Source: Dyella marensis (lineage in GTDB: Bacteria; Pseudomonadota; Gammaproteobacteria; Xanthomonadales; Rhodanobacteraceae). Taken from it: a DNA stretch of 64,000 nt. The stretch spans positions 35,138-99,137 of the forward strand of contig NZ_FONH01000017.1 in NCBI RefSeq assembly GCF_900112865.1, in the 5' to 3' direction. The position numbers and the translations under genes were made by a program. The first letter of the stretch is position 1, and every line of letters begins with the position of its first letter. Positions 1-8,914 of the stretch are shown in pieces. The notes below the pieces were generated by a model that saw only the letters and a list, made by a program, of their open reading frames with translations, was not told the origin of the DNA and made no database searches.

Positions 1-472
1 CGTGGACCAGATCCGCTGGGTGGTGGAGGAGATTCGCCGCAATCCGGATTCGCGCCGGCTGATCGTCAATGCCTGGAACGTGGGCGAGCTGCCGCGGATG
101 GCGCTGATGCCCTGCCATACCATGTTCCAGTTCTACGTCGCCGAGGGGCGACTGAGTTGCCAGCTGTACCAGCGCTCGGGCGACATCTTCCTGGGCGTGC
201 CGTTCAACATCGCCAGCTACGCGCTGCTCACCCACATGGTGGCGCAGGTCTGCGGCCTGGGCGTGGGCGATTTCGTGCACGTGCTGGGCGATGCCCACCT
301 GTACAGCAACCATGTCGAGCAGGCCCGGCTGCAGCTGGGCCGCGAGCCGCGGCCGCTGCCGACGCTGCGGCTGAACCCCGGGGTGCGGGCGCTGGAGGAC
401 TTCCGCTTCGAGGACGTGGCGATCGAGGGCTATGCGCCGCATCCGGCCATCAAGGCTCCCGTCGCGGTCTGA
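1..472 (+). CDS. thyA: Thymidylate synthase, C-terminal part (5' end outside window)
   Basis: Makes dTMP from dUMP with methylene-tetrahydrofolate as methyl donor and reductant, in the cytoplasm. The reading frame is open to the left edge and about 156 residues are visible; a full enzyme is about 264 residues, so roughly the first 40 percent is missing. The nucleophilic cysteine is seen in [11 protein letters not shown] (about residue 38 of the fragment). The dUMP-binding stretch [12 protein letters not shown] and the C-terminal GDAHLYSNH block are intact. The enzyme releases dihydrofolate, which the folA product encoded 140 bases downstream reduces again, so the two genes work as a pair. The protein ends in APVAV, as full-length enzymes do. 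Confidence 0.97.
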   Translation, partial: VDQIRWVVEEIRRNPDSRRLIVNAWNVGELPRMALMPCHTMFQFYVAEGRLSCQLYQRSGDIFLGVPFNIASYALLTHMVAQVCGLGVGDFVHVLGDAHLYSNHVEQARLQLGREPRPLPTLRLNPGVRALEDFRFEDVAIEGYAPHPAIKAPVAV

Positions 473-611
473 GCGGATGTCCGATCAGGCCAATCCGAGC
501 CGTGGCGGCACCGCCGGGAGCGTGTTCGTGAGTACAATGCGCGGCTAGCGCGCGCCGACCCCCGCATGGCCGCTCGTGCGTCCCCATCCGGTTCGCCCAT
601 CTGGAGTCTTC

Positions 612-1103
612 ATGGCCATTTCGCTCATCGCCGCGCTCGACGAGAACTCTGCCATCGGCCGCAAGGGCCAGCTGCCCTGGCATCTGCCGGACGATCTGCG
701 CTGGTTCAAGGAGCTGACCCTCGGCAAGTTCGTGCTGATGGGCTACAACACGGCGGTGTCGGTCGGCCGCGCCCTGCCGGGGCGGACCAACCTGGTGCTG
801 ACGCGCAAGCATGAAGCGCCGTTCCCGGGCCAGGTCACCGTGCGTTCGCTGGAGGAGGGCCTGGCCCGCGCCAGCGGCACGGGGCTGATGGTGATCGGCG
901 GCGGCGAGGTCTACAAGGCGGCCCTGCCCAAGGCGCAGCGCCTGTACCTGACCTGGGTCAACGTGGCGGTGGACGGCGCGGACACGTTCTTCCCCGGCGT
1001 GCATTTCAGCGACTGGACCGAGCTCAGCCGCAGCCACCACAAGAAAGACGCCGATCACGCCTACGACTTCGACATGGTCGAGTACGTCCGCAGCAGCGTT
1101 TGA
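612..1103 (+). CDS. folA: Dihydrofolate reductase
   Basis: Reduces dihydrofolate to tetrahydrofolate with NADPH; cytoplasmic, 163 residues, normal for the family. The start is the ATG at 612, which aligns with the conserved ISLIAAL N-terminus. The active-site acid is D28 in LPWHLPDDLRWF. The VIGGGEVY nucleotide loop is present. The cofactor-phosphate loop reads MGYNTAVSVGRALPGR, where E. coli has MGRHTWESIGRPLPGR: the Arg and His that contact the NADPH 2'-phosphate are Tyr45 and Asn46 here, while Thr47 is kept. It follows thyA directly and its stop overlaps the next gene. Confidence 0.97.
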   Translation: MAISLIAALDENSAIGRKGQLPWHLPDDLRWFKELTLGKFVLMGYNTAVSVGRALPGRTNLVLTRKHEAPFPGQVTVRSLEEGLARASGTGLMVIGGGEVYKAALPKAQRLYLTWVNVAVDGADTFFPGVHFSDWTELSRSHHKKDADHAYDFDMVEYVRSSV

Positions 1104-2068
1104 GCGCAGCGCCGCCTAGTTCCGTCATCCACGTCATGGCCGGCGTCCTGGTCGACCCGGCCGGACGCGTGCTGCTGGCGCAGCGGCCGGCTGGTAAGCA
1201 CCTGGCCGGCACGTGGGAATTTCCCGGCGGCAAGCTCGAACCCGGCGAAACGGCCGAGGCTGGGCTGGCGCGCGAACTGCTTGAAGAACTGGGCATCGCG
1301 ATCGGGCCGGCCGAGCCGCTGACCCGGGTGCCCTGGGCTTACGGCGAGAAGCGGCTGCTGCTCGATGCCTGGCTGCTGCGTCAGTGGGAGCGCGAGCCAC
1401 TGCCGCTGGAGCACGAGGCCTTGCAGTGGGCCGATCCGCAGGCGGTCGACCTGGCGCAGCTGGCGCCGGCCGACCGCGCCATCCTGCAGGCCTTGCGCCT
1501 GCCGCCGCATTATCCGATCACCCCTGCGGACCTGCCGCCGGAGGCCTTCGATGCCTGCGCCGGCATGCTGCGCGATGCGCTGGCGCGGGGCGAGCGTTTG
1601 TTGCAGCTGCGCCTGCCGCTATGGCCGCACGCGCGGTTGCGCGAGCTGGCCGCGGCGCTGCTGCCGGAGGCGTCGAGCCGCGGTGCGCAGCTGCTGCTGA
1701 ACGGCGATGTCGAGGGCGCTCGCGCGCTCGGCCCCGGCATCGGCGTGCAACTGAAGGCCTCCCAACTGGATGCATGGACGGCGCGCCCCTTGCCGTGGAA
1801 CCAGCCGGTGGGAGCCAGCTGCCACGATGCCGGCGAACTGGCGCGGGCGCTGGGCGCGGGCGCCGATTTCGCGACCTTGTCGCCGGTCGCCGTCACCGCG
1901 ACCCATCCGGATATCGCCGCCATGGGCTGGCCGGCTTTCGCCGCGCTGGCCGAGGCGGCTGCGCTGCCGGTCTATGCGCTGGGTGGCATGAGTGCGGCGG
2001 ATATGGAGCGCGCACGCGCTGCGGGCGGGCAGGGCGTGGCGGGTATCCGAGGCTTCTGGAACCGCTGA
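1100..2068 (+). CDS. mutT: Nudix hydrolase fused to a ThiE-like domain (MutT family)
   Basis: The N-terminal half is a MutT-type Nudix domain: the box G(x5)E(x7)REUxEExGU is complete in GKLEPGE...RELLEELGI, so removal of oxidised purine triphosphates such as 8-oxo-dGTP is expected. The C-terminal half (about residues 135-322) resembles thiamine-phosphate synthase (ThiE/TENI). Its active-site positions look degenerate: TATHPD stands where ThiE has a T-x-TK segment, and LLLNGD where ThiE has an IINDR-like segment. This fusion is common in gammaproteobacteria, and the second domain probably does not make thiamine phosphate. A TTG at 1100 overlapping the folA stop keeps the first beta strand (SVIHVMAGVL); an ATG at 1136 would cut it. 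Confidence 0.9.
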   Translation: MSAAPPSSVIHVMAGVLVDPAGRVLLAQRPAGKHLAGTWEFPGGKLEPGETAEAGLARELLEELGIAIGPAEPLTRVPWAYGEKRLLLDAWLLRQWEREPLPLEHEALQWADPQAVDLAQLAPADRAILQALRLPPHYPITPADLPPEAFDACAGMLRDALARGERLLQLRLPLWPHARLRELAAALLPEASSRGAQLLLNGDVEGARALGPGIGVQLKASQLDAWTARPLPWNQPVGASCHDAGELARALGAGADFATLSPVAVTATHPDIAAMGWPAFAALAEAAALPVYALGGMSAADMERARAAGGQGVAGIRGFWNR

Positions 2069-2078
2069 GCGGCGCCGC

Positions 2079-2699
2079 TCAGGCCTGCGTCCTGGCCAGC
2101 GCCAGATAGCGTTCGTGCAGGGTGGCGACGGCGGCATCCAGGGCCGCTTCCTCGCCGTGGTTCTCGATCACGTCGTCGGCCAGGGCGAGCCGTTCTTCGC
2201 GGCGCGCCTGGCGCTCGATCATGCGGCGGGCCAGCGGCTCGTCGATGCCGTCGCGCTGGACCAGCCGCGCCAGCTGCGCTTCTTCCGGCGCATCGACCAC
2301 CAGGATGCGGTCCACCCAGCGGTAATGCGCGATGTTCTCGGCCAGCAGCGGAATCGCCAGCAGGCAGTACGGGCCATGGTCGGTGCCGGCGCGTTCGCGC
2401 AGCCAGCTGCGCACGCGCGGGTGGGTGATGGCTTCGAGCTGGCGCCGCGCCATGTCGTCGGCGAACACGCGCCGGCGCATCGCGGCGCGGTCGAGCTGGC
2501 CGCTGTCGTCCAGCACGCCGGGGCCGAAGGTCTGCACGATCGCCGCCAGGCCTTCGCTGCCGGGCTTGACCACTTCGCGCGCGGCGATGTCGGCGTCGTA
2601 GATCGCGATGCCCCGCGCCTCGAAGCGGCGCGTCACCGCGCTCTTGCCGGAGGCGATCCCGCCGGTGAGCGCGACGACGTAGGAGCGCGGCGCGTTCAC
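2079..2699 (-). CDS. coaE: Dephospho-CoA kinase
   Basis: Last step of coenzyme A synthesis: phosphorylates the 3'-OH of dephospho-CoA with ATP. 206 residues, normal size. The P-loop GGIASGKS is at residues 13-20, followed by the YDADIAAREVV and ITHPRVR segments typical of CoaE. The start is a GTG whose first bases overlap the pilD stop (GTGA), so it is translationally coupled as the last gene of pilB-pilC-pilD-coaE, an order widespread in gammaproteobacteria. No functional tie to pili is implied. Confidence 0.96.
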   Translation of the reverse strand: MNAPRSYVVALTGGIASGKSAVTRRFEARGIAIYDADIAAREVVKPGSEGLAAIVQTFGPGVLDDSGQLDRAAMRRRVFADDMARRQLEAITHPRVRSWLRERAGTDHGPYCLLAIPLLAENIAHYRWVDRILVVDAPEEAQLARLVQRDGIDEPLARRMIERQARREERLALADDVIENHGEEAALDAAVATLHERYLALARTQA

Positions 2700-3562
2700 C
2701 GCAGGCCGGTCAGCTGCATATAGGCGTGCAGCAGGCCGTCGCCGGCCACGAACCACAGCCAGCCGGCCATGGCGATGAACGGCCCGAACGGCATCGGCAG
2801 CTCGCGCTGGTGCTTGCGCAGGGCGATCAGCGTGCCGCCGACCACCGCGCCGACCAGCGAAGACAACAGCACGATCGGCAGCAGCGCGCCCGCGCCCATC
2901 CACGCGCCCAGCGCGGCCAGCAGCTTGAAGTCGCCGTAGCCCATGCCTTCCTTGCCGGTGGCCAGCTTGAACAGCCAGTACACGCTCCACAGGCTGAGGT
3001 AGCCGACGGCGGCGCCGATAATCGCCGCGGTGGGCGAGACGAACATCGGCAGCAGGCTCAGCAGCAGGCCCAGCCACAGCAGCGGATAGTTAAGCTGGTC
3101 CGGCAGGTACTGGGTGCGGAAGTCGATGCCGGCCAGCGCGATCAGCATCCAGGTGAAGACCAGGCCGGCCAGTGCCGGCAGGGTCGGGCCGAACTTCCAC
3201 ACCACCACGGCGCTGAGCACGCCGCTGAGCAATTCCACCAGCGGGTACTGGATCGAGATCGGTACCTGGCAGTAGCGGCAGCGGCCGCGCAGCAGCAGCC
3301 AGCCGAACACCGGGATGTTGTCGAGGGCCGACAGGCGGTGCTTGCACTGCGGGCAGTGCGAGGGTTCGAACACGATGCCCGGGGGCAGGGGCGCGGCTTC
3401 TTCGGCGTCCAGTTCCAGCACGTCGCGCGCTTCGCTGCGCCACATCGCCGTCATCCGCTCGGGCAGGCGCAGGATCACCACGTTGAGGAAGCTGCCCACG
3501 AGCAGGCCGAGCACGGCCGCCACGGTGATCCAGGCCCAAAGGGGAAGCTCAGGCATCGTCAT
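2696..3562 (-). CDS. pilD: Type IV prepilin leader peptidase / N-methyltransferase
   Basis: Inner-membrane aspartic protease that cuts prepilins (and type II secretion pseudopilins) after the leader Gly and methylates the new N-terminal Phe. 288 residues, full length. A hydrophobic N-terminus is followed by a cytoplasmic zinc-type loop with two CxxC pairs (HCPQC and CRYC), which marks the bifunctional form with the methyltransferase domain. Catalytic aspartates are in LAGIDFRT and GYGDFK. At least six further membrane segments follow. Its substrates here include the two pilins encoded at 23388-24593. Confidence 0.96.
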   Translation of the reverse strand: MTMPELPLWAWITVAAVLGLLVGSFLNVVILRLPERMTAMWRSEARDVLELDAEEAAPLPPGIVFEPSHCPQCKHRLSALDNIPVFGWLLLRGRCRYCQVPISIQYPLVELLSGVLSAVVVWKFGPTLPALAGLVFTWMLIALAGIDFRTQYLPDQLNYPLLWLGLLLSLLPMFVSPTAAIIGAAVGYLSLWSVYWLFKLATGKEGMGYGDFKLLAALGAWMGAGALLPIVLLSSLVGAVVGGTLIALRKHQRELPMPFGPFIAMAGWLWFVAGDGLLHAYMQLTGLR

Positions 3563-3588
3563 TTCGCGCCGATGATTTCGAGGGCTAT

Positions 3589-3621
3589 AAAAAAAGCCCC
3601 CCTCCCGACGGGAGAGGGGCT
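3589..3621 (-). terminator. Intrinsic terminator after pilC
   Basis: Read on the minus strand, a 12-bp GC-rich stem (AGCCCCTCTCCC paired with GGGAGGGGGGCT, one G-T pair) is followed by seven T residues. It sits between the pilC stop and the pilD start, so pilD-coaE probably depend on read-through or on their own promoter. Confidence 0.8.
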
Positions 3622-3634
3622 CGGATGCGAGAGC

Positions 3635-4903
3635 TTACACCGTGCCCGCGAGCTTGAAGATCGGCAGGTACAGCGACACCACCATGCCGCCCACCAGCAC
3701 GCCGAGGATCACCATGATCAGCGGCTCGAGCAGGGTAGAGAGGGTGTCGACGGCGTTGTTGACCTCTTCCTCGTAGAACTCGGCCACCTTGAACAGCATG
3801 TTGTCCAGGGCGCCGGATTCCTCGCCGATGGCGGTCATCTGCACCACCATGTTCGGGAACAGGCCGGTCTGGCGCATGGCCAGCTGCAGCTGGTGGCCGA
3901 CCGCGACGTCGTCGCGCATCTGCCGGACCGCATCGCCGTACACGATGCTGCCGGTGGCGCCGGCCACCGCCTCCATCGCTTCCACCAGCGGCACGCCGGC
4001 GCGGAAGGTCACGCCGAGGGTGCGCGCGAAGCGGGCGATGGCGGACTGGCGCAGGATGTTGCCGATGACCGGGAGCCTGAGCATCACGCGGTCCAGGAAG
4101 TGCGCCACTGCCGGCGAACGGTTCTTGGCCATCACCAGGGCGACGATGCTGCCCACGATGACGCCGATCACCACGTACCAGTAGCTCTGCATGAACTGCG
4201 AGGCGGAGATCACGATCTGGGTCGGGGCCGGCAGTTCCGCGCCGGCGTCCTTGAAGGTCTGCTGGAACACCGGCACCACGAACAGCAGCAGGATCATGCT
4301 GACCAGCATGGCCACCACCAGCACCATCACCGGATAGAACAGGGCCTTCTTGATCTTGCTCTTGATGCCCTCCATCCGCTCCTTGTAGGTGGCCACGGTG
4401 TCCAGCACCGTGTCGAGCACACCGGCGGATTCGCCCGCGTGCACCAGGTTGCGGTAGAGCTCGTCGAACTCGACGGGATACTTGCCCAGCGCCTCGTGCA
4501 GCGCGGCGCCGCCCTCGATGTTCTGCTTCACATCGACCAGCATGTTCTTGAAGCGGACGTTCTTCTGGCCGTCGGCGATGATGTCGAAGGACTGCACCAT
4601 CGGCACGCCGGAGGCCATCATGGTGGCGATCTGGCGGCTGAAGATGGCGACGTCGCGCGGCTTGACCTTGCTGCCGGCGGCGCCGAACAGGGGCTTGGAC
4701 TTCTCGCGCACCGTCTGCGGATTCATGCCCTGGCGGCGCAGTTCCGCCTTCACCAGCGAAGCGTTCTTCGCCGGCATCTCGCCCTTCATGCGCTTGCCGC
4801 GCTTGTCCAGCGCGATCCAGTCGTACATGGTCAACTGGCTGACGGCGGCGCGCGCCGCGCCGCGGGCGCGAGCGTCTTTGGCTGCCGTGACTGCTGTGGC
4901 CAT
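3635..4903 (-). CDS. pilC: Type IV pilus inner-membrane platform protein
   Basis: Polytopic platform protein that couples the PilB (extension) and PilT (retraction) motors to the pilin pool. 422 residues, typical length. Two homologous T2SSF domains (about residues 85-210 and 290-410) each end in a hydrophobic hairpin. Conserved signatures are visible: FSRQIATMMASGVPMVQS in the first half and FARTLGVTFRAGVPLVEAM in the second. The start at 4903 (MATAVTAAK) has a GGGGG-type ribosome site seven bases upstream; a longer frame back to 4948 has none. Confidence 0.96.
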   Translation of the reverse strand: MATAVTAAKDARARGAARAAVSQLTMYDWIALDKRGKRMKGEMPAKNASLVKAELRRQGMNPQTVREKSKPLFGAAGSKVKPRDVAIFSRQIATMMASGVPMVQSFDIIADGQKNVRFKNMLVDVKQNIEGGAALHEALGKYPVEFDELYRNLVHAGESAGVLDTVLDTVATYKERMEGIKSKIKKALFYPVMVLVVAMLVSMILLLFVVPVFQQTFKDAGAELPAPTQIVISASQFMQSYWYVVIGVIVGSIVALVMAKNRSPAVAHFLDRVMLRLPVIGNILRQSAIARFARTLGVTFRAGVPLVEAMEAVAGATGSIVYGDAVRQMRDDVAVGHQLQLAMRQTGLFPNMVVQMTAIGEESGALDNMLFKVAEFYEEEVNNAVDTLSTLLEPLIMVILGVLVGGMVVSLYLPIFKLAGTV

Positions 4904-5045
4904 ACGAGAATTCCCCCTTCGAGCTTGCCGGCCAGGAGCCGGCGGCAAATTTCATGCAGCTTAGTGCAAATATCCCCAGGCAATCCGTGCCTTGGCACGC
5001 AACTCCAATGTTACCGGCGTCCCGTCCTGTGCGGCCGGGCCGGCC

Positions 5046-6767
5046 TCAGTCCTTGGTGACGCGGTCGATCTCGGCCAGGCTGGTGACGCCCTGCTTGACC
5101 TTCAGCAGGGCCGAGGCGCGCAGGTCGTTGATGCCGGCCTTGCGCGACACCTCGGCGATCTGCATCGCATTGCCGCCCTGCAGCACGATCTTCTGGATGT
5201 CCTCCAGCATCGGCATCACCTGGTAGATGCCCACGCGGCCCTTGTAGCCCTCGTTGCAGTTGTCGCAGCCGACCGCTTCGTACAGGGTGAGGCCGGCGTC
5301 GATGTCTTCCTGGGTGAAGCCGGCGGCCAGCAGGGTCGCCGCCGGCAGGTCCAGCGGTTTCTTGCAGTCGTGCAGGCGGCGCGCCAGGCGCTGGGCGATC
5401 ACCAGCGTGACCGACGAGGTGATGTTGTAGGGCGCGATGCCCATGTTCATCAGGCGCGAGATGGTCTGCGGCGCGTCGTTGGTATGCAGGGTGGACAGCA
5501 CCATGTGGCCGGTCTGCGCGGCCTTGATGGCGATCTCGGCGGTTTCCAGGTCGCGGATTTCGCCGACCATGATCACGTCCGGATCCTGGCGCAGGAAGGA
5601 GCGCAGGGCCGCCGCGAAGGTCATGCCGCGCTTGGTGTTCTGCTGGACCTGGTTGATGCCCTCGACGCGGATTTCGACCGGATCCTCGACCGTGGAGATG
5701 TTGCGCTCGTTGGTGTTGAGGATATTGAGCGCGGTGTACAGCGACACGGTCTTGCCCGAGCCGGTGGGGCCGGTGACCAGCACCATGCCGTAGGGCTTGT
5801 GGATCGCGTTGACGTAGAGCTCTTTCTGCACTTCCTCGTAGCCGAGCTTGTCGATGCCCAGCTTGGCGGTGGAGGCGTCCAGGATACGCAGCACGATCTT
5901 CTCGCCGAACAGCGTGGGCAGCGTGCTGACGCGGAAGTCGACCGAGCGGCTCTTGGACAGGTTGAGCTTGATGCGGCCGTCCTGCGGCACGCGGCGCTCG
6001 GCGATGTCCAGGCCGGCCATTACCTTCAGGCGCGAGGAAATGCGCGTGGCCAGCTTCATCGGCGGGCTGGCCACCGCGCGCAGCATGCCGTCCATGCGCA
6101 GGCGCACCCGGTAATTGGTCTCGAACGGCTCGAAGTGGATGTCCGAGGCGCCGCGCTTGATCGCGTCCACCAGGATCTTGTTGACGAACTTGACCACCGG
6201 GGCGTCGTCGTTCGCCGTGGCGTCGATGCCGGTGGAATCGCCGTCGTCGTCGCCGGCTTCGAGCGCCAGCTCCTCCAGGCCGTCGCCGCCGAGGTCGGGG
6301 ACAGAGGAGCTCATCGAGCTGAGCGCGCCCTCGATCACCCGGTGCAGCTGGGCGCGCTCGACCAGGATCGGTTCCACCATGCAGTTGGAGTGGAACTTGA
6401 TCTCGTCCAGCGCATGCGACTGCATCGGATCGGCGATGCCGACGAACAGGCGCTTGCCGCGGCGGAACAGGGGCAGGGCGTGATGCTTGTTGATCAGTGC
6501 CTCGCTGATCAGGTTCAGCGGCATGTTGGCCGGCTGCAGCGCGGACACGTCCATCGCCGGCATGCCGAACTCGGCCGAGGCGAGCTGGGTGAGGCGGCCG
6601 CTGTCGACCAGGCCGTGATCCAGCAGCCAGGCGGTCAGCGAAGTCTTGCCCTGGGTCGAGTCGAGCACCGCCTTGCGCACGTCCGGCTCGGGGAGGACCC
6701 CCTCCGATACCAGGCGCCGGGCCATGCCGGACAGCCCTGCCAGAGACGGTTGCATTTGCGTCGCCAT
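5046..6767 (-). CDS. pilB: Type IV pilus extension ATPase
   Basis: Cytoplasmic hexameric ATPase that powers pilus extension. 573 residues. An N-terminal MshEN/GspE-II domain comes first (about residues 60-150), then an acidic linker rich in D and E (about 160-190), then the secretion ATPase core. Walker A is GPTGSGKT, Walker B is VIMVGEIRD and the His box is STLHTNDA. A CxxC zinc pair (GCDNC) lies near the C-terminus, with a preceding HDC, as in GspE/PilB. It is the first gene of the minus-strand pil set and is 142 bases from pilC. The sugar operon starts divergently about 240 bases away. Confidence 0.97.
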   Translation of the reverse strand: MATQMQPSLAGLSGMARRLVSEGVLPEPDVRKAVLDSTQGKTSLTAWLLDHGLVDSGRLTQLASAEFGMPAMDVSALQPANMPLNLISEALINKHHALPLFRRGKRLFVGIADPMQSHALDEIKFHSNCMVEPILVERAQLHRVIEGALSSMSSSVPDLGGDGLEELALEAGDDDGDSTGIDATANDDAPVVKFVNKILVDAIKRGASDIHFEPFETNYRVRLRMDGMLRAVASPPMKLATRISSRLKVMAGLDIAERRVPQDGRIKLNLSKSRSVDFRVSTLPTLFGEKIVLRILDASTAKLGIDKLGYEEVQKELYVNAIHKPYGMVLVTGPTGSGKTVSLYTALNILNTNERNISTVEDPVEIRVEGINQVQQNTKRGMTFAAALRSFLRQDPDVIMVGEIRDLETAEIAIKAAQTGHMVLSTLHTNDAPQTISRLMNMGIAPYNITSSVTLVIAQRLARRLHDCKKPLDLPAATLLAAGFTQEDIDAGLTLYEAVGCDNCNEGYKGRVGIYQVMPMLEDIQKIVLQGGNAMQIAEVSRKAGINDLRASALLKVKQGVTSLAEIDRVTKD

Positions 6768-7003
6768 GATCTGAATGTCGTCCAGCCCCCTGATTGGCGG
6801 GGAATTTACCGCAGATGTCGCGACCGGTCACCCTTCCGTCGGGGCCAATGACGGGAAGGTGACTCCATGCACAGTTTGGCCGGCTTCGCAGGGCTTTGCG
6901 GCGTGGCCGCCGCGTCGCGAAAAAGTGGTGGTTTCGTCAATTCGGCCACAGCCGCCCCTGTGCAGGCAGGCTATCATTCGCGTTTACGCTCGGGGGAGTC
7001 ATT

Positions 7004-7858
7004 TTGGACCGTATCAGTATCGTTTTGCCGGCCAAGAACGAGGCCGCGGCCCTGAAGACCCTGCTGCCGCGCCTGCGGGCGGCCCAGCCGGACGCCGAGA
7101 TCATCGTGGTGGACGATGGCTCCACCGACGACACCCGCGAGATCTGCGCCGCCGCCGGCGTCCAGTGCCAGTCCTCGCCGTATTCGATGGGCAACGGCGC
7201 GGCGATCAAGCGCGGCGCCCGCGCCGCCACCGGCGACATCCTGGTCTTCATGGACGGCGACGGCCAGCACGACCCCGCCGACATCGCCCGCCTGCTGGCC
7301 AGGCTGGCCGAAGGCTACGACATGGTGGTCGGCGCCCGCGACTGGGGCAGCCAGGCCGGCGTCGGGCGGGGCGTGGCCAATACCATCTACAACTGGCTGG
7401 CGACGCGGATGACGGGGCATGTGGTGGCGGACCTGACGTCGGGGTTTCGGGCGGTGCGTGCGAGCCGGTTCCGGGAGTTCCTGCATCTGCTGCCCAACGG
7501 GTTCTCGTATCCGACCACCAGCACCATGGCTTTCTTCCGCAGCGCGTATCCCGTCGCCTATCTGCCGATCAAGGCCGCGCAGCGCATCGGCAAGAGCCAC
7601 ATCAAGCCCTTGCGCGACGGCATGCGCTTTCTCCTGATCATCTTCAAGATCGCCACGCTGTATTCCCCGCTCAAGCTGTTCGTGCCGGCCAGCGTGGTGT
7701 TCTTCCTGCTGGGCTGCCTCAATTACGCCTGGACGTTCATCCACGAGGGACGGCTGACGAACATGAGCACGCTGCTGTGGAGCGCGGCCGTGATCGTCTT
7801 CCTGATCGGCCTGGTATCGGAGCAGATTACAGCCCTGACCTATCGCCGTGATGCCTGA
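7004..7858 (+). CDS. GT2 glycosyltransferase, polyprenyl-phosphate sugar synthase-like
   Basis: 284 residues. The N-terminal GT-A catalytic domain has IVLPAKNEAAAL, VVDDGSTD and the metal-binding FMDGDGQHDP motif. Two membrane helices sit at the C-terminus (about residues 225-247 and 255-278). This architecture is that of dolichol/polyprenyl-phosphate mannose synthases and GtrB-type enzymes, which load a single sugar onto undecaprenyl phosphate for flipping. The substrate is unknown. A TTG start is chosen because GGGGGAG lies six bases before it; the upstream in-frame region looks non-coding. First gene of the plus-strand sugar operon; its lipid-linked product could feed the GT-C enzymes at 19317-23317 (inference). 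Confidence 0.85.
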   Translation: MDRISIVLPAKNEAAALKTLLPRLRAAQPDAEIIVVDDGSTDDTREICAAAGVQCQSSPYSMGNGAAIKRGARAATGDILVFMDGDGQHDPADIARLLARLAEGYDMVVGARDWGSQAGVGRGVANTIYNWLATRMTGHVVADLTSGFRAVRASRFREFLHLLPNGFSYPTTSTMAFFRSAYPVAYLPIKAAQRIGKSHIKPLRDGMRFLLIIFKIATLYSPLKLFVPASVVFFLLGCLNYAWTFIHEGRLTNMSTLLWSAAVIVFLIGLVSEQITALTYRRDA

Positions 7859-7900
7859 TCCGGACATCGTAGACCGGGCGACCATCGGTATCGATGCCGC

Positions 7901-8860
7901 ATGAAGATCCAGGTATTCATTCCCACCTTCAACCGGGCCGACAAGCTCCGCCGAGCCGTTGAAAGCGTCCTGGCGCAGCCGGTTCCCGGCTTGGAAGTGG
8001 TGGTGCTGGACAATCATTCCGAAGACCGCACGGAAGAGGTGCTCGGCGAGCTGTCGAGGCGCGACGCGCGCATCCGGCATATCCGCCGTCCGCAGAACAT
8101 CGGCATGATTCCCAATATGAACGCCATCCGCGACCTGGTCGATGGCGATTTCTTCGCGATGCTGCCGGATGACGATGTGTACGAGCCCTGTTTCCTGGAG
8201 GAAGCGCTTGAACGCTTCCGGCAGAACGCGGATGTCGATTTCGTCGCCTGCAATGCGCTGACGAAGATCGGCGATCGCGTAGAGAAGAGTCAGCTGGATT
8301 ACTGGCGGGAAGGGCGGTGCGGCAAGGGTACGGCGGTACTGAAGTGCCTGCTCGGCCACTATCCACTGATCACGAATGTCTTGTTCCGTTCGTCATTGCG
8401 GGAGCGCTTCTTCTTCTATCCCGAACTCGGCAATGTCGCAGACGGCTTTATCCTGACCTGCCTGTTTGCCAGCCGCCATTCGTATATATCGAAACGAGTG
8501 ACCGGCTATTGGAATAATGACGGCGAGAATGCTTCTGTGGCGCGCGCGCCGAATCCGGTCGATATCGCGAATGTCGCGTTGAGCGAATATGCGCTCTATC
8601 GAAAGGCGATTTCAGCCGGCGAGCTTCCGGCGCGGTGGCTGCCCGTGCTGGCGCTGAAGCGCAACCTGAGCATCCTGATGGCGTCGAGAAAGATCGGTTT
8701 CGACAGGATTCGCAATGAAAGCCGGATGATGGAACTTGTCCGTCCGTCGACGGTGCTCTGGCTGCGCCTCCTGGATCGCGCGCGAGTGATCGCGATCTTC
8801 GTCGGCGCCTTGAGCTTTGCCCGTAAGTGCTATCGCCGGGTCATGGTCTCTGCCCACTGA
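7901..8860 (+). CDS. GT2 family glycosyltransferase
   Basis: 319 residues, soluble GT-A fold: VFIPTFNRADKLRRAV at the N-terminus, VVLDNHSEDRT, and a DxD-type metal site in LPDDDVYEP (about residue 88). This is the layout of transferases that add one sugar to a lipid-linked or protein-linked glycan; donor and acceptor cannot be read from sequence. It is 42 bases after the preceding GT2 and followed by the CDP-sugar genes, so it probably uses a nucleotide sugar made there. Its second half uses noticeably more A/T than the neighbouring pil genes, consistent with an acquired surface-glycan locus. Confidence 0.85.
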   Translation: MKIQVFIPTFNRADKLRRAVESVLAQPVPGLEVVVLDNHSEDRTEEVLGELSRRDARIRHIRRPQNIGMIPNMNAIRDLVDGDFFAMLPDDDVYEPCFLEEALERFRQNADVDFVACNALTKIGDRVEKSQLDYWREGRCGKGTAVLKCLLGHYPLITNVLFRSSLRERFFFYPELGNVADGFILTCLFASRHSYISKRVTGYWNNDGENASVARAPNPVDIANVALSEYALYRKAISAGELPARWLPVLALKRNLSILMASRKIGFDRIRNESRMMELVRPSTVLWLRLLDRARVIAIFVGALSFARKCYRRVMVSAH

Positions 8861-8914
8861 ACAGTGGCGCGGCGAAGTGCCGGTTGGCTTGATTCTGTTT
8901 GAGGATGGAACATC

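Noticed and set aside
533..538. TACAAT box before folA as a promoter
   Set aside because: A good -10 but no recognisable -35 at 16-18 bases, so it is not listed.
2726..5059. 777-codon plus-strand open frame, His/Gln/Ala-rich
   Set aside because: It lies opposite pilD and pilC, has the low-complexity make-up of antisense frames in GC-rich DNA and no ribosome site.
4992..6851. 619-codon plus-strand open frame
   Set aside because: Antisense of pilB, which has complete ATPase motifs on the other strand.
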